DNA of 64,000 nt from an uncultured Lachnospiraceae bacterium (GCA_900539175.1 UQAW01000004.1:37072-101071); one strand, 5' to 3'. Numbered from the stretch's first letter, positions 1-8,489 are shown. Program-made: numbers and translations. Notes: generated by a model not told the origin, from the letters alone.

Positions 1-3000
1 ACAGCGCTTACTTACTACAGTGACGATGCCAATGTAGTATATGGTCTTACATCAGAAGGGAAGAGAACTCCGGGCTTTTTCCCGCTCAATAGTCCAAGTG
101 ACAGTACTGGCGAACGTTATGACGGTTCAGGTAATAAGTTGAACTATGGTTTCGGTATGAAACTGGAAATTGACTTTACTATGGACTCAGATGGTATGGT
201 TAAGGATTTAAGCGGTAACCGTATCCCGGCGACCTTTGAGTTCTCCGGAGACGATGATGTATGGATCTTTGTTGACGGCAAGTTAGCTTTGGATTTGGGT
301 GGTGACCATGGCGTTGCCCAGGGTAAACTGGACTTCTCCCAGAATAAAGCAGTAGTTCAATATGTGAAGACCTTGAGTGGAAATTCCACTGCATCAGGTG
401 CAGTTGCAGTGGAAAACAATTATGCTGACAAGGATTATAGTAATAAGAACGCTCAGGTGTCTGAAAATGTGAACCTTAATGTCAATGGAAACAATAGTAC
501 AACGTTCCAGATTGATAAATCAGATCCAGCAAAAGTTCATAAGCTTACAATTTTTTATGAAGAACGTGGTATGTTTGAATCCAACTTTAAAGCGACCTTT
601 AACCTGGAACAGCCGACAGTGCTGAAGACAACCAACCAAATAAATGTTGACAATGTTAACCCAGGACTTCAGGAAGCGGCAGAAGCAGCGGCTAAAAATG
701 ATAGTTTTACTTTTAATATCACAGATAAAAACGGAAATTCCGTAGGATCAAAGGAATATACAACACAGGATGGCCAGAAGGTTTCCTTTAACGGCAGTAT
801 GACAATTAACGATGGTCAGTCAGCAACATTTACCAAGCAATTTGACCGTGCTTCGGAATTGAAGCTTGCACAAAATGAAAATAATCGTTATAATACATCT
901 TGGGTTATGTCTGAATTTTCGGATTCTGGTTTGGAAAGTCCGATTGCGGCCTCTTATCAGGACGGACGGAAGTCTTTGGTGACCAGTGACAGCCGTGTTG
1001 AGAATCAGGTAAATGATGCGTTCAAACTGGAAAATAAGGATAATGGTGCTGACCAGGGCGTTCCTGCAAAAGTTCAGATTGATTACGTTCAGAGTCCGAA
1101 AACGGGTGGTTTTGCTGTAAAAAAAGAATTGGAAGATGGGCTTACTTCCAATGAAGTTTTTGAATTTTCCGTAAAATTTTCCAATGTTTTTGGCGGCGGA
1201 AGCGCTGAAGCAGCATATGATCTTGTTTATGATATCTATACAGACAATGGAACTTCCAGTGAGATTGTCCGAAAGGACGTTCCGGCAGCGGGCGGTACCG
1301 TGCGCATCAGAGCCGGTCAGCTTGCTCTTATTAAAGGAATACCGATTGGTACAAACTATAAAGTCGTAGAAACAGAAAAAGTAGGATATATGGTGACAGA
1401 TCTTAATACGACGAACCATAACGATACGAATATCAGCAGTAACGTAGCAACGGGTACTATAACAGCCACTGTTACAGCCGATGAGAGTGAAGATGTCGAT
1501 CGGTTTGTTTACACCAACGGTGTTAAGACAACAAAGGATTCTTTCCTGGTTGAAACTGGAAAAACAAATACATTGTCCGTAATTCCGAGAGAAGATACAG
1601 ACGGTACTTTGACTGGTGATCTGGAAGAAATCAGTAAAAGCTGGAATGATTCCAAAGCTGCGAAAAAGGGACTCGTATTTGTGGTTGACGGCAATCTTAA
1701 GATGACAGACGGAAAGCCGGATGCAAGTGTTGAGATAGATGGTGTGACCTATACGGTTAGTAATGATCCTCAGCGGGGAACCCCTGTTCTTACTGTTACA
1801 CCAAAGGGTGATGCAGTGGAAGGGAAAGATACCGTTACCGTTCAGTATCAACTGGTTGAACTCAATGAAGACGGAACGGTGAAATACAATACAGTTCCGG
1901 ATCCTGATGAACCGGATGCTACAATTCAGGAATTGGCGAAGATAACTCCTGTCATTACAACAACCAATTATCTCTATAAAGCTAACGGGGACATCTATGT
2001 TTTGGACTACGGTCTGAATGTGAATCTGGCTAATAAGACAGCAAATAAGGATGGCATGTTTGAAAACGATAAGTTTGCGAATCCAAGCCTGACAGGTACA
2101 ACAAGCACTTATTGGAATACGGCAGCAGGTGAGAATAAAGCAACTGCCAGTGCAGATACTACGGTGTCTCAGAATATAAAAGCCGTTACTGGTATGTATG
2201 GAACGATAACACCTACAGACACGGCCAATAGTTATGCAATCAGTGATACCGTAAATCCGACTGTAACCTATTCGATGAATAAATTCATGGATGGTAAGGA
2301 TTATTATAACTATGGTGTTATGCTGAAAAGATCGGCTGATATCAAGGATAATCAGACTTCCAACCGTTTCCGCCTGCATGTGACATCGGATGTTACGATA
2401 ATGCCGGCAAGTGTGGTTTACTATGAGGATAACTTCAATGCCGGAGCAGATACTAATGACAGCAGTATGAAGATTGTCTATACAGGAGATAATACAACAG
2501 CAGGAACATCCTTAGATCTTGTTCAGAGCAATGGTCAAATTGAACAATACGGTCATGATGATGCCTATAACACAGTTGGTAATCAGCAGGACAGCGGCGG
2601 AAGTTCAACGATGCTGACTGCAAATGGTTACAATACCAAGGCAATTTTCACCTTTACCGGCACCGGATTTGACATTCTTGCACGTACCACCACAGAGACA
2701 GCAGGTATTGTGTACAGCATTGAAAAATATGATTCAAGTACTGGTAAGTATTCGTTCTTTAGAATGGGTGCAGTTGATACCTATTATATAAATGGCGCTT
2801 TGTATCAGCTTCCGGTTATTCATGAAGAAGGTATGGCGCATGGTACCTACCGTGTGACTCTGGGTATTAAGCAGACAGGTAATCTTCTTATTACAAAAGA
2901 TGAAGCTGGAAATGTAATTAAAACAGAGGATAGCAGAAAGTACGTTGTTTATCTGGACGGTATCCGCATCTATAATCCGTTAGGTGAAAGCGGAGATCAG

Positions 3001-4020
3001 GCATATATTGCAAGCGAGCAGGATGTTACGGTTTCTGAGATACCGGGATTGATTGCAGGTGATGGTACTGTTACAGACAAAGGTATGATTGACGAAGAAG
3101 GTAATATAATCAACAGTCAGGTTGTTGACGGCGCAACGGCAGCGATTGCTTCTTATGGTCCCGATGATAATGGCGTTATGGGTCTGTTACCACTCGGCAC
3201 TACATGGGGTGAGGTGTCGACAGAGGATTCATCCGCTCCCAGTGAGTCGGTTTTGACATACCTGAATGCCGGTCCGAACAATGAGTTATATCTGGATGAG
3301 TCGGCAGCGTTGGCTTTTGTAGTAAAAGCAACGGATGCTGTCAATACACTGCAGATTGAAGCAAAGTTAGTGGATGTCCAGGGAACGGAAAATTTTCAGG
3401 AATCCAGTGGCCTGAAGCTGCGTGCGTTAAGTAATAAGAGCGGATCTGTGGAAGAAAAGACGATTGATACCGTTTATTCATCTACAGCAATGTATTACAG
3501 AATCCCGGTTGAAGAATGTATTTCATTGGGCGGAGGCTATTATCTGGTTGCAATTTTGGGAAATTCAGATTTGGAGGAAGGCGGTTCACATGTATTGTCA
3601 TTCTCTAATTTGAAACACAAAAATTACACGCTTGGAAGTCCATATGATACCAAAGAATATGATGCGAGTGGCTACCTTGCAGCAAATGCGGAAATATCAA
3701 ATAACTTTGTGTCAGTGAATCTTAAAACAGGTCTGAAGAAGAACACATGGCAAAGTTTTAATGATCATAGTGTTACATTGACCAAAAATGTATTTGGTGA
3801 GGGGAACGACCCGGTATTTACCATGTATTATATGAGGGCTGACGGTGAAAAAGTAAAGCTTTCTGTAACAGCGAAGAAAGTAAGTGATGATGATAAGACG
3901 TATCAATTACGGTTTAAAACACCGAATGCAAAGGGAAATTTCCCGGTTGAAATTCATTATGTCATTGATGGTGTGGAGTCTGGCGACTATATTTCAACGA
4001 CAATGAAAGTGACAAAATAA
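1..4020 (+). CDS. Giant fibro-slime/PA14-like surface adhesin, 5' end outside window
   Basis: The reading frame is open from base 1, so the gene starts upstream and only its last 1339 codons are here. Around 60-630 the sequence has fibro-slime (PA14-like) features, including GDDDVWIFVDGKLALDLGG and, later, KVHKLTIFYEERG. Beta-rich repeats of SpaA/CnaB or Ig-like character follow, for example the segment near 1100-1500 beginning GFAVKKELEDG. The protein is acidic and rich in Thr, Asn and Gly, with very few Cys, as expected for an extracellular adhesin. The C-terminus (DYISTTMKVTK) shows no LPxTG-like motif or membrane segment, so wall attachment by the sortase at 5850 is not evident from this end. 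It is followed 15 bases later by the small peptide gene, suggesting one transcript. The adhesin role is inferred from the domains; the ligand is unknown. Confidence 0.8.
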   Translation, partial: TALTYYSDDANVVYGLTSEGKRTPGFFPLNSPSDSTGERYDGSGNKLNYGFGMKLEIDFTMDSDGMVKDLSGNRIPATFEFSGDDDVWIFVDGKLALDLGGDHGVAQGKLDFSQNKAVVQYVKTLSGNSTASGAVAVENNYADKDYSNKNAQVSENVNLNVNGNNSTTFQIDKSDPAKVHKLTIFYEERGMFESNFKATFNLEQPTVLKTTNQINVDNVNPGLQEAAEAAAKNDSFTFNITDKNGNSVGSKEYTTQDGQKVSFNGSMTINDGQSATFTKQFDRASELKLAQNENNRYNTSWVMSEFSDSGLESPIAASYQDGRKSLVTSDSRVENQVNDAFKLENKDNGADQGVPAKVQIDYVQSPKTGGFAVKKELEDGLTSNEVFEFSVKFSNVFGGGSAEAAYDLVYDIYTDNGTSSEIVRKDVPAAGGTVRIRAGQLALIKGIPIGTNYKVVETEKVGYMVTDLNTTNHNDTNISSNVATGTITATVTADESEDVDRFVYTNGVKTTKDSFLVETGKTNTLSVIPREDTDGTLTGDLEEISKSWNDSKAAKKGLVFVVDGNLKMTDGKPDASVEIDGVTYTVSNDPQRGTPVLTVTPKGDAVEGKDTVTVQYQLVELNEDGTVKYNTVPDPDEPDATIQELAKITPVITTTNYLYKANGDIYVLDYGLNVNLANKTANKDGMFENDKFANPSLTGTTSTYWNTAAGENKATASADTTVSQNIKAVTGMYGTITPTDTANSYAISDTVNPTVTYSMNKFMDGKDYYNYGVMLKRSADIKDNQTSNRFRLHVTSDVTIMPASVVYYEDNFNAGADTNDSSMKIVYTGDNTTAGTSLDLVQSNGQIEQYGHDDAYNTVGNQQDSGGSSTMLTANGYNTKAIFTFTGTGFDILARTTTETAGIVYSIEKYDSSTGKYSFFRMGAVDTYYINGALYQLPVIHEEGMAHGTYRVTLGIKQTGNLLITKDEAGNVIKTEDSRKYVVYLDGIRIYNPLGESGDQAYIASEQDVTVSEIPGLIAGDGTVTDKGMIDEEGNIINSQVVDGATAAIASYGPDDNGVMGLLPLGTTWGEVSTEDSSAPSESVLTYLNAGPNNELYLDESAALAFVVKATDAVNTLQIEAKLVDVQGTENFQESSGLKLRALSNKSGSVEEKTIDTVYSSTAMYYRIPVEECISLGGGYYLVAILGNSDLEEGGSHVLSFSNLKHKNYTLGSPYDTKEYDASGYLAANAEISNNFVSVNLKTGLKKNTWQSFNDHSVTLTKNVFGEGNDPVFTMYYMRADGEKVKLSVTAKKVSDDDKTYQLRFKTPNAKGNFPVEIHYVIDGVESGDYISTTMKVTK

Positions 4021-4035
4021 GGAGGGCGGTAAACA

Positions 4036-4290
4036 ATGAAGAATCTTTATGAAAAGCCGGCAGTGTTGGTAGAGAATTTCACGTTGTCTGAAAACATTGC
4101 CTCATGTGATCCAAGCTTTTCGAATAATATGAATGTTGAGGATTTAATCGCTGATGTGCAGGGATTTACCGGTTATTTTACTAATGAATACGGCTGTATG
4201 AATATGGCGGATTCGAACGTTGACTATATGACACCGAATGGTCAGAAGTTATGTTATCATACCAGTTCGGCTGTTGTATTTTCTTCTTAA
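4036..4290 (+). CDS. Small Cys-containing peptide (84 aa), possible kinase substrate
   Basis: A strong ribosome site (ggaggg) lies before the ATG, and the gene sits 15 bases after the adhesin stop. The peptide starts MKNLYEKPAVLVENF, has three cysteines (residues 24, 54, 73), an LCYH motif near the end and finishes with Ser-Ser. There is no signal peptide or membrane segment. From memory, gut clostridia carry many short uncharacterised proteins with the same YEKP start and LCYH end. I cannot name a curated family. The next gene is an HPr-kinase-like protein. In some lasso-peptide clusters such kinases phosphorylate a C-terminal Ser of the precursor, so this could be a modified or signalling peptide. 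That function is inference; the gene itself is well supported by its ribosome site and context. Confidence 0.7.
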   Translation: MKNLYEKPAVLVENFTLSENIASCDPSFSNNMNVEDLIADVQGFTGYFTNEYGCMNMADSNVDYMTPNGQKLCYHTSSAVVFSS

Positions 4291-4304
4291 CAAAAATCTG
4301 TTAT

Positions 4305-4338
4305 AATAGTGCGGGCAAAGTTTGCCCGCACTATTTTT
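4305..4338 (+). terminator. Perfect hairpin with T-run between peptide and kinase genes
   Basis: AATAGTGCGGGCAAA at 4305-4319 is the exact reverse complement of 4321-4335 and is followed by further T residues, the form of a Rho-independent terminator. A TATAAT at 4302-4307 overlaps the left arm. The element may therefore be an attenuator that reduces expression of the downstream kinase. Confidence 0.8.
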
Positions 4339-4353
4339 ATATCAAGGAGTATT

Positions 4354-5223
4354 ATGTACAATTATTTTTTTGAAATAGCAAAGTTGGTGTTTGAAATTAC
4401 TTCCCCTGCACCGATTGCGTTTTTACCCTGCATGGAGCCATTTCGAATAGAGGATTCACAAAATATTGACTTGTATTATCATGTGAAAATAGAGAAATTG
4501 CCAATTGAGGTTCAGGATACCATATCAAAAGGGGATCTCTCTATTTTAAATCAGGCGGGGCGCTTTGTCAGAATCAGGCATGTTCCGGTCAATGGTCAAA
4601 GTAAACCAACCTTTCTGTGCCCATTAGAACAAGAGGGACAGTACGAATTATATGTACCGAAAAGCATGATGAAAGATGGTCAGCTTTTTCATGGTCTGCA
4701 AATTTGGAATTTCCTTGCACCTGAGGAGGGAGTGCTTGCTCATCAGGCTTTTATACTGCATTCTTCTTTCGTTGTCTGGCATGGACAGGGCATTCTTTTT
4801 ACTGCCCCTTCCGGTACGGGAAAATCTACACAGGCTGATTTGTGGGAGCAATATGAGGATGCAGATATTTATAACGGTGACCGCACAATTGTCCGCAGGA
4901 TCAATGGCAGTTATTATGGCTTCGGTTCACCATATGCAGGTTCTTCCGGGATTTACCGCAATGAGTCTGCGCCCATTTGTGCAATTGTAGTATTGACGCA
5001 GGCTCCCGAAAATCAAATATGGAGGTTGAGGGGAAAACAGGCGTTTTTACCATTGTTTCGGGAAACATTGGCGAATACATGGAATCCTGCCTATATGGAG
5101 TCGATGACGGATTTGCTGTTGGATGCTGCTGTAACGATACCAGTTTTTCATCTGGCCTGCCGTCCTGACCGGGATGCAGTGGATCTTGTGAAAAAAACTT
5201 TATTATCTTGTGCAAAGTGGTAG
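4354..5223 (+). CDS. HPr kinase-like P-loop protein (289 aa)
   Basis: The protein carries a clear Walker A motif APSGTGKST at residues 151-159. Further on are an NGDRTIV segment and GSPYAGSSG, an arrangement typical of small HPr-kinase-like proteins found beside peptide genes. It lacks the N-terminal HprK domain and any membrane segment. The ATG at 4354 is chosen because it follows a good aaggag site. The in-frame extension back to 4309 lies inside the terminator hairpin and is unlikely to be translated. The likely role is ATP-dependent phosphorylation of a peptide or protein, with the 84-residue neighbour the obvious candidate. The substrate is inferred; the P-loop kinase assignment is solid. 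Confidence 0.75.
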   Translation: MYNYFFEIAKLVFEITSPAPIAFLPCMEPFRIEDSQNIDLYYHVKIEKLPIEVQDTISKGDLSILNQAGRFVRIRHVPVNGQSKPTFLCPLEQEGQYELYVPKSMMKDGQLFHGLQIWNFLAPEEGVLAHQAFILHSSFVVWHGQGILFTAPSGTGKSTQADLWEQYEDADIYNGDRTIVRRINGSYYGFGSPYAGSSGIYRNESAPICAIVVLTQAPENQIWRLRGKQAFLPLFRETLANTWNPAYMESMTDLLLDAAVTIPVFHLACRPDRDAVDLVKKTLLSCAKW

Positions 5224-5409
5224 TTTTTTGAATTCCAGCAGCTTCCCCATCTTCCTATACAATACATCATCCAAAGTGGTAATTTCCAAATCATCAGGAT
5301 TCGTATAGCTGGTTTGGTTCAGTGCGTTATAAAGCTCCAGAATGCTTTGGTTGTCAGAAAATAAAAGACGGATAGTTCTTTGAAATATTGTACATCTGTT
5401 ATATAACAA
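5203..5409 (-). pseudogene. Remnant of PD-(D/E)XK (Rpn/transposase-type) nuclease
   Basis: The minus-strand frame encodes LFSDNQSILELYNALNQTSY, then TNPDDLEITTLDDVLYRKM. This is the N-terminal signature of the Firmicutes PD-(D/E)XK nuclease-family transposase proteins (typical form: LF.D...LL.LYNA.NGT.Y..PE.LEI.TLE..IY). The match stops after about 60 residues, well before the nuclease core, and the frame then runs into the end of the kinase gene. I see no intact remainder nearby, so this is a decayed 5' fragment and not a working gene. Confidence 0.6.
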
Positions 5410-5473
5410 AAGTGAGTAAAAGGTCGATATTTCCAGAAAAACAATTATTTAGAAGGTTATGAAATAAGATCCA

Positions 5474-5502
5474 TTGTCTGTAGTTCTGATTTTTGTTATA
5501 AT
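5474..5502 (+). promoter_or_regulatory. Promoter upstream of small ORFs and sortase
   Basis: TTGTCT at 5474-5479 and TATAAT at 5497-5502 are separated by exactly 17 bases, with a TG one base before the -10 (extended -10). This is a near-consensus sigma-A promoter placed to drive the 5.5-7.9 kb genes. Apart from the nuclease remnant and this promoter, bases 5410-5545 hold nothing I recognise. Confidence 0.65.
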
Positions 5503-5545
5503 AAGCGAAAGTAGTTTCTCTATATAGTTTTACAGAAGGGACTCT

Positions 5546-5667
5546 ATGTGGAGAAAAGGAAAGAAAAACAAAACCAAAGGGGAATTTGTCTGGTTCACAG
5601 CAGCATGAGGATGCAATTTTTTGGCGATGAACGTCTGTTCTGTCTGAGCGTTGGAGGAAAAGATTAA
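5546..5667 (+). other. Two overlapping 20-codon ORFs, possible leader peptides
   Basis: An ATG at 5546 opens a 20-residue ORF (MWRKGKKNKTKGEFVWFTAA) whose stop at 5606-5608 overlaps, as ATGA, the start of a second 20-residue ORF (5605-5667, MRMQFFGDERLFCLSVGGKD). They lie about 45 bases after the promoter -10. The ribosome site of the first is weak. The coupled arrangement could be a translated leader, or chance. Confidence 0.3.
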
Positions 5668-5706
5668 GGCGGTGGAATAAGAATAGAACAAGGGGAGGAG
5701 TAAAAC

Positions 5707-5853
5707 GTGGATAAATGCTATAAATCGTGGCAGTTTGGCATTGATTTTCTATTATTATGGTGTTATGCTAATGATATTAAGGGATTTCTTTCGAATGGTC
5801 CGGATAAATTAGCAGAGCGTGGAGTTCTGAAAGAAAGGCAGAATGAGAGATGA
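5707..5853 (+). CDS. Small ORF (48 aa) overlapping sortase start
   Basis: A GTG at 5707 follows a very strong ribosome site (ggggaggag, spacing 6). The 48-residue product is MDKCYKSWQFGIDFLLLWC at its start and charged at its C-terminal end (KLAERGVLKERQNER). Its TGA overlaps the sortase ATG at 5850 as ATGA, a typical translational-coupling arrangement. No family is recognised. It may be a real micro-protein with a short hydrophobic patch, or a coupling ORF that sets sortase translation. Confidence 0.45.
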   Translation: MDKCYKSWQFGIDFLLLWCYANDIKGFLSNGPDKLAERGVLKERQNER

Positions 5854-6644
5854 AAAATAAAAAAGTATTCTGGAGGACGTTGTTGGTTATTTCCCTGACA
5901 GGCGGTATCTGCTGTATGGGATTTGTTACCTGGTATCTGTATCAGGATTATCAGGCACGGAAAACATACGAAGATATTCGGGAAACAGTGGAGACAGAGC
6001 AGCCACCTGTGGATAACGAAGAGAATCAAGGATCAGAAGGAGAGGAAGCACAACTTCCGGATGATGTTTTTCAGAGTTCCGATAATCCCATTGATTTCGT
6101 GAAACTTCAGGAGATTAATCCGGATATCTATGCATGGATCCGGATTCCCGATACGCAGATTGATTATCCGATTGCGCAGCGGGCTGGGGATGACGGTTAT
6201 TATCTGCATCATGATATGTATGGAGAAGACAGATTTGCAGGATGTATCTATACGGAGGACTGCAACAGCCGTGAATTTACAGATCCCAATACCGTAATCT
6301 ACGGGCACAATATGAAGAATGGATCTATGTTCCGGGGGCTACATCAGTTTGCAGACAGTTCGTTCTTTCAGGAACATCAGTATGTCTATATCTACACGCC
6401 GGATGAAGTGCTGGTATACCGGATATTTGCGGCGTATCTCTATGATGACCGGCATATTATGAATTCTTTTGATTTTAATGATAAAGACGTATTTTCACAA
6501 TATCTTGATGATATCTATAATGTCCGGGCGATGAATGCCAATATCAGGGAGGATGTCCGGGTCACAGCAGATAATAAAATTATTACACTGGCAACCTGCT
6601 ACGGCGGAGATTCCCGTTTTCTGGTGCAGGCGGTCCTAAATTAA
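5850..6644 (+). CDS. srtB: Class B sortase
   Basis: This 264-residue membrane-anchored transpeptidase has an N-terminal transmembrane segment (residues about 8-30) and an Asp/Glu-rich linker. The catalytic domain contains the three expected active-site residues: His153 in VIYGHNMKNGSMF, Cys250 in ITLATCYGG and Arg256 in DSRFLVQ. The TLATC and class-B spacing distinguish it from class A or C pilin sortases. Sortases cleave a C-terminal sorting motif and join the protein to peptidoglycan. The small APKTG protein at 8039 is the closest candidate substrate; clostridial SrtB enzymes (for example in Clostridioides difficile) accept (S/P)PxTG-type motifs. The gene is coupled to the 48-codon ORF and followed at once by an LCP gene. 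Confidence 0.9.
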   Translation: MKNKKVFWRTLLVISLTGGICCMGFVTWYLYQDYQARKTYEDIRETVETEQPPVDNEENQGSEGEEAQLPDDVFQSSDNPIDFVKLQEINPDIYAWIRIPDTQIDYPIAQRAGDDGYYLHHDMYGEDRFAGCIYTEDCNSREFTDPNTVIYGHNMKNGSMFRGLHQFADSSFFQEHQYVYIYTPDEVLVYRIFAAYLYDDRHIMNSFDFNDKDVFSQYLDDIYNVRAMNANIREDVRVTADNKIITLATCYGGDSRFLVQAVLN

Positions 6645-6656
6645 GGGATGAATGCA

Positions 6657-7907
6657 ATGAGTGAAGAAAAAGATAAAGTTGAAGAAAAAGATGCCGCTGT
6701 GACAGAAACGGCGGAGGATGAAACAAAGAATCAGGATGCGGAACTTGAGGCGCTGAATGATGAGTTTTTTCGTGAAATGGACATACAGGGAGCGGACATT
6801 TCGGAAGGAGACCGGCATCTGTCCGAAGAAAAGAAGAAGAAATTGTCCGATCGAAAAAAAGTAAGTAAAAAAAAGAAAAAGATTCGTCCGTTTCATGTTC
6901 TTGTAGCGATTCTCTGTCTGATTCTTGCTCTCGCTGTTATTGGGGTGGGCATACTTCTGTTTCTCAGAAGTCAGGGAGAAAGTATGCTGAGACAAGGAGA
7001 GATTAAGGAAGATATTACTGCTCCGGATGGTGTGCAGATCGAGGAAGACGGGAAATATGTTATTTACAATGGTGAAAAATATTGCTATAATGAACATATT
7101 ATTAATATTCTCTGTATGGGCATTGACACCTCAATTCAGGGTACAGAGGAAGGCGTGATTGGAGAAAATGGTCAGGCGGATGCAATTATCCTTGCTGTCA
7201 TTGATACCCAGACCGGACAACTGCATTTGGTTAATATTTCCAGAGATTCGATGGTTGATGTGAATCGGTATAATGTGGAAGGAAAGTATCTGGGAACAGA
7301 GAAGATGCAGCTTTGTCTTGCTTATTCCTATGGAGACGGAAAAGATGATAGTTGTCTCAATACGGCACGGTCGGTTTCGCGACTGATGTATGGAATGCCG
7401 ATTCATGCATGGGCAGCTATTGATTATTCCGGAATCAGCGTACTGAATGATGAGGTCGGTGGAGTGACGGTAGAGGTACTTGAGGATCTTTCTTCTAAGG
7501 ATCCGGCATTGGTTGCAGGCAGGACTGTGACCTTAACCGGTCAGCAGGCACATACGTATGTAAGAACCAGAGATACCAGTCTTCTGGAGTCAAATAATCA
7601 ACGTATGGCAAGGCAGAAGCAATATATGACCGCATTTCTGAAGACATTTTTCAGTAAAACGAAATCTGATTTGACGCTTCCTCTCAAACTGTATCAAAAT
7701 GCGGCAGGGTATATGGTAACGGACATTGGTCCCCAGGAAACCGTATATCTTTCGTCGTTGGTATTGCAGAAGGGGTTCACAGAAGGGAATATGGATTCTG
7801 TTCCGGGGCAGATTGTACAGGGGGAAGTTTATGCCGAATTTATTCCGGACGACAAAGCGCTCTATGAATTGATTTTGAAAGTGTTTTATACAAAGGTAGA
7901 TGAATGA
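6657..7907 (+). CDS. LytR-CpsA-Psr (LCP) family glycopolymer ligase
   Basis: The product has about 416 residues: a long acidic then Lys-rich cytoplasmic N-terminus, one transmembrane helix (about residues 80-105) and an extracellular LCP domain (about 150-300). Family hallmarks are ADAIILAVIDTQTGQLHLVNISRDS near the start and QAHTYVRTRDT with several Arg/Asp residues further on. LCP enzymes transfer undecaprenyl-linked glycopolymers (teichoic acid, capsule) to peptidoglycan or protein. This one could attach the polymer made by the large downstream locus. The ATG at 6657 is preferred over the one at 6648 because aaggg lies directly against the latter but 9 bases from the former. It follows srtB by 12 bases and is probably co-transcribed. 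Confidence 0.88.
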   Translation: MSEEKDKVEEKDAAVTETAEDETKNQDAELEALNDEFFREMDIQGADISEGDRHLSEEKKKKLSDRKKVSKKKKKIRPFHVLVAILCLILALAVIGVGILLFLRSQGESMLRQGEIKEDITAPDGVQIEEDGKYVIYNGEKYCYNEHIINILCMGIDTSIQGTEEGVIGENGQADAIILAVIDTQTGQLHLVNISRDSMVDVNRYNVEGKYLGTEKMQLCLAYSYGDGKDDSCLNTARSVSRLMYGMPIHAWAAIDYSGISVLNDEVGGVTVEVLEDLSSKDPALVAGRTVTLTGQQAHTYVRTRDTSLLESNNQRMARQKQYMTAFLKTFFSKTKSDLTLPLKLYQNAAGYMVTDIGPQETVYLSSLVLQKGFTEGNMDSVPGQIVQGEVYAEFIPDDKALYELILKVFYTKVDE

Positions 7908-7957
7908 GACAGAGCTGATTTTCGGAAAGATTGAATGGGGCAGAATATAAATTAACA

Positions 7958-7986
7958 TTGACACTGTCTTGCAGTGTTAATATAGA
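7958..7986 (+). promoter_or_regulatory. Promoter with overlapping dyad before APKTG protein
   Basis: A perfect TTGACA (7958-7963) is followed 17 bases later by TATAGA (7981-7986). The dyad ACACTG-TCTTG-CAGTGT (7961-7977) covers the end of the -35 and most of the spacer, a natural position for a repressor. It lies 50-80 bases before the ATG at 8039, which has an aggagg site. Confidence 0.65.
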
Positions 7987-8038
7987 TACTCAATATATCG
8001 AAAGATATAAGATTAAGTTTTAAGATAGGAGGCTAATT

Positions 8039-8275
8039 ATGAAGAAAAGAATTGCAGCAGTTGCTTGTGCATTGATGATGACATTCAGTATGGCAGTAAA
8101 TGTTATGGCAGCGCCAAGTCCGACGGGTAACAGAGATACATCAGCATCTCGCGGCGGCTCATCAGATGCGCCGAAAACAGGGGAAGGCGATTTGATGATT
8201 TATGGGCTTGCAGCAGCCCTGTTATGCTCCGGAGCAGCAGTTGTTTCACAGAAACGGCTGAAAGCGCTGAAATAA
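8039..8275 (+). CDS. Small sortase-anchored surface protein (APKTG motif)
   Basis: This 78-residue protein begins with a signal peptide (MKKRIAAVACALMMTFSMAV, cleavage probably after VMAA). A short Ser/Gly-rich stretch follows, then the sorting motif APKTGE. A hydrophobic helix (LMIYGLAAALLCSGAAVV) and a basic tail (SQKRLKALK) complete a cell-wall sorting signal. The mature protein would expose only about 25 residues, unusually small for a wall protein, so it may serve as a spacer, a plug for sortase sites or a peptide ligand. It has its own promoter and terminator and lies just after srtB and the LCP gene, supporting a sortase-substrate link. Confidence 0.75.
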   Translation: MKKRIAAVACALMMTFSMAVNVMAAPSPTGNRDTSASRGGSSDAPKTGEGDLMIYGLAAALLCSGAAVVSQKRLKALK

Positions 8276-8354
8276 AAGAAAATCTGAGAAGGTGTTAAGC
8301 GATCCTTCAAAGACGGATATTATTGGAAGGTTTCATTGATGGGTAAGGTAGCAG

Positions 8355-8395
8355 GCCAGCTTGGAGCGGAATAAGACCGTTCCGGCTGGCTTTTG
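8355..8395 (+). terminator. Rho-independent terminator
   Basis: GCCAGC (8355-8360) pairs with GCTGGC (8385-8390). The interior GGAGCGG and CCGTTCC continue the stem with one bulge, and TTTTG follows. It ends the sortase/APKTG region. The rest of 8276-8544 holds only a weaker hairpin (about 8303-8330) and the next promoter. Confidence 0.75.
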
Positions 8396-8489
8396 CTGTA
8401 CAGTAATGTGGTAGTGAGTCGGACAGTTCTGATATGTAATTTTTGGAAGGTTAGGATGGTTCGAAAAAGAGTGCAAAAATCTTGGATTA

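Noticed and set aside
820..2379. 519-codon open frame on minus strand inside the adhesin
   Set aside because: Ile/Cys-rich, no ribosome site, no domain, and fully opposite a well-supported repeat protein; it results from the codon bias of the sense gene.
4309..4353. Upstream extension of the HPr-kinase-like gene
   Set aside because: It would be translated from within a terminator hairpin; the ATG at 4354 has the ribosome site.
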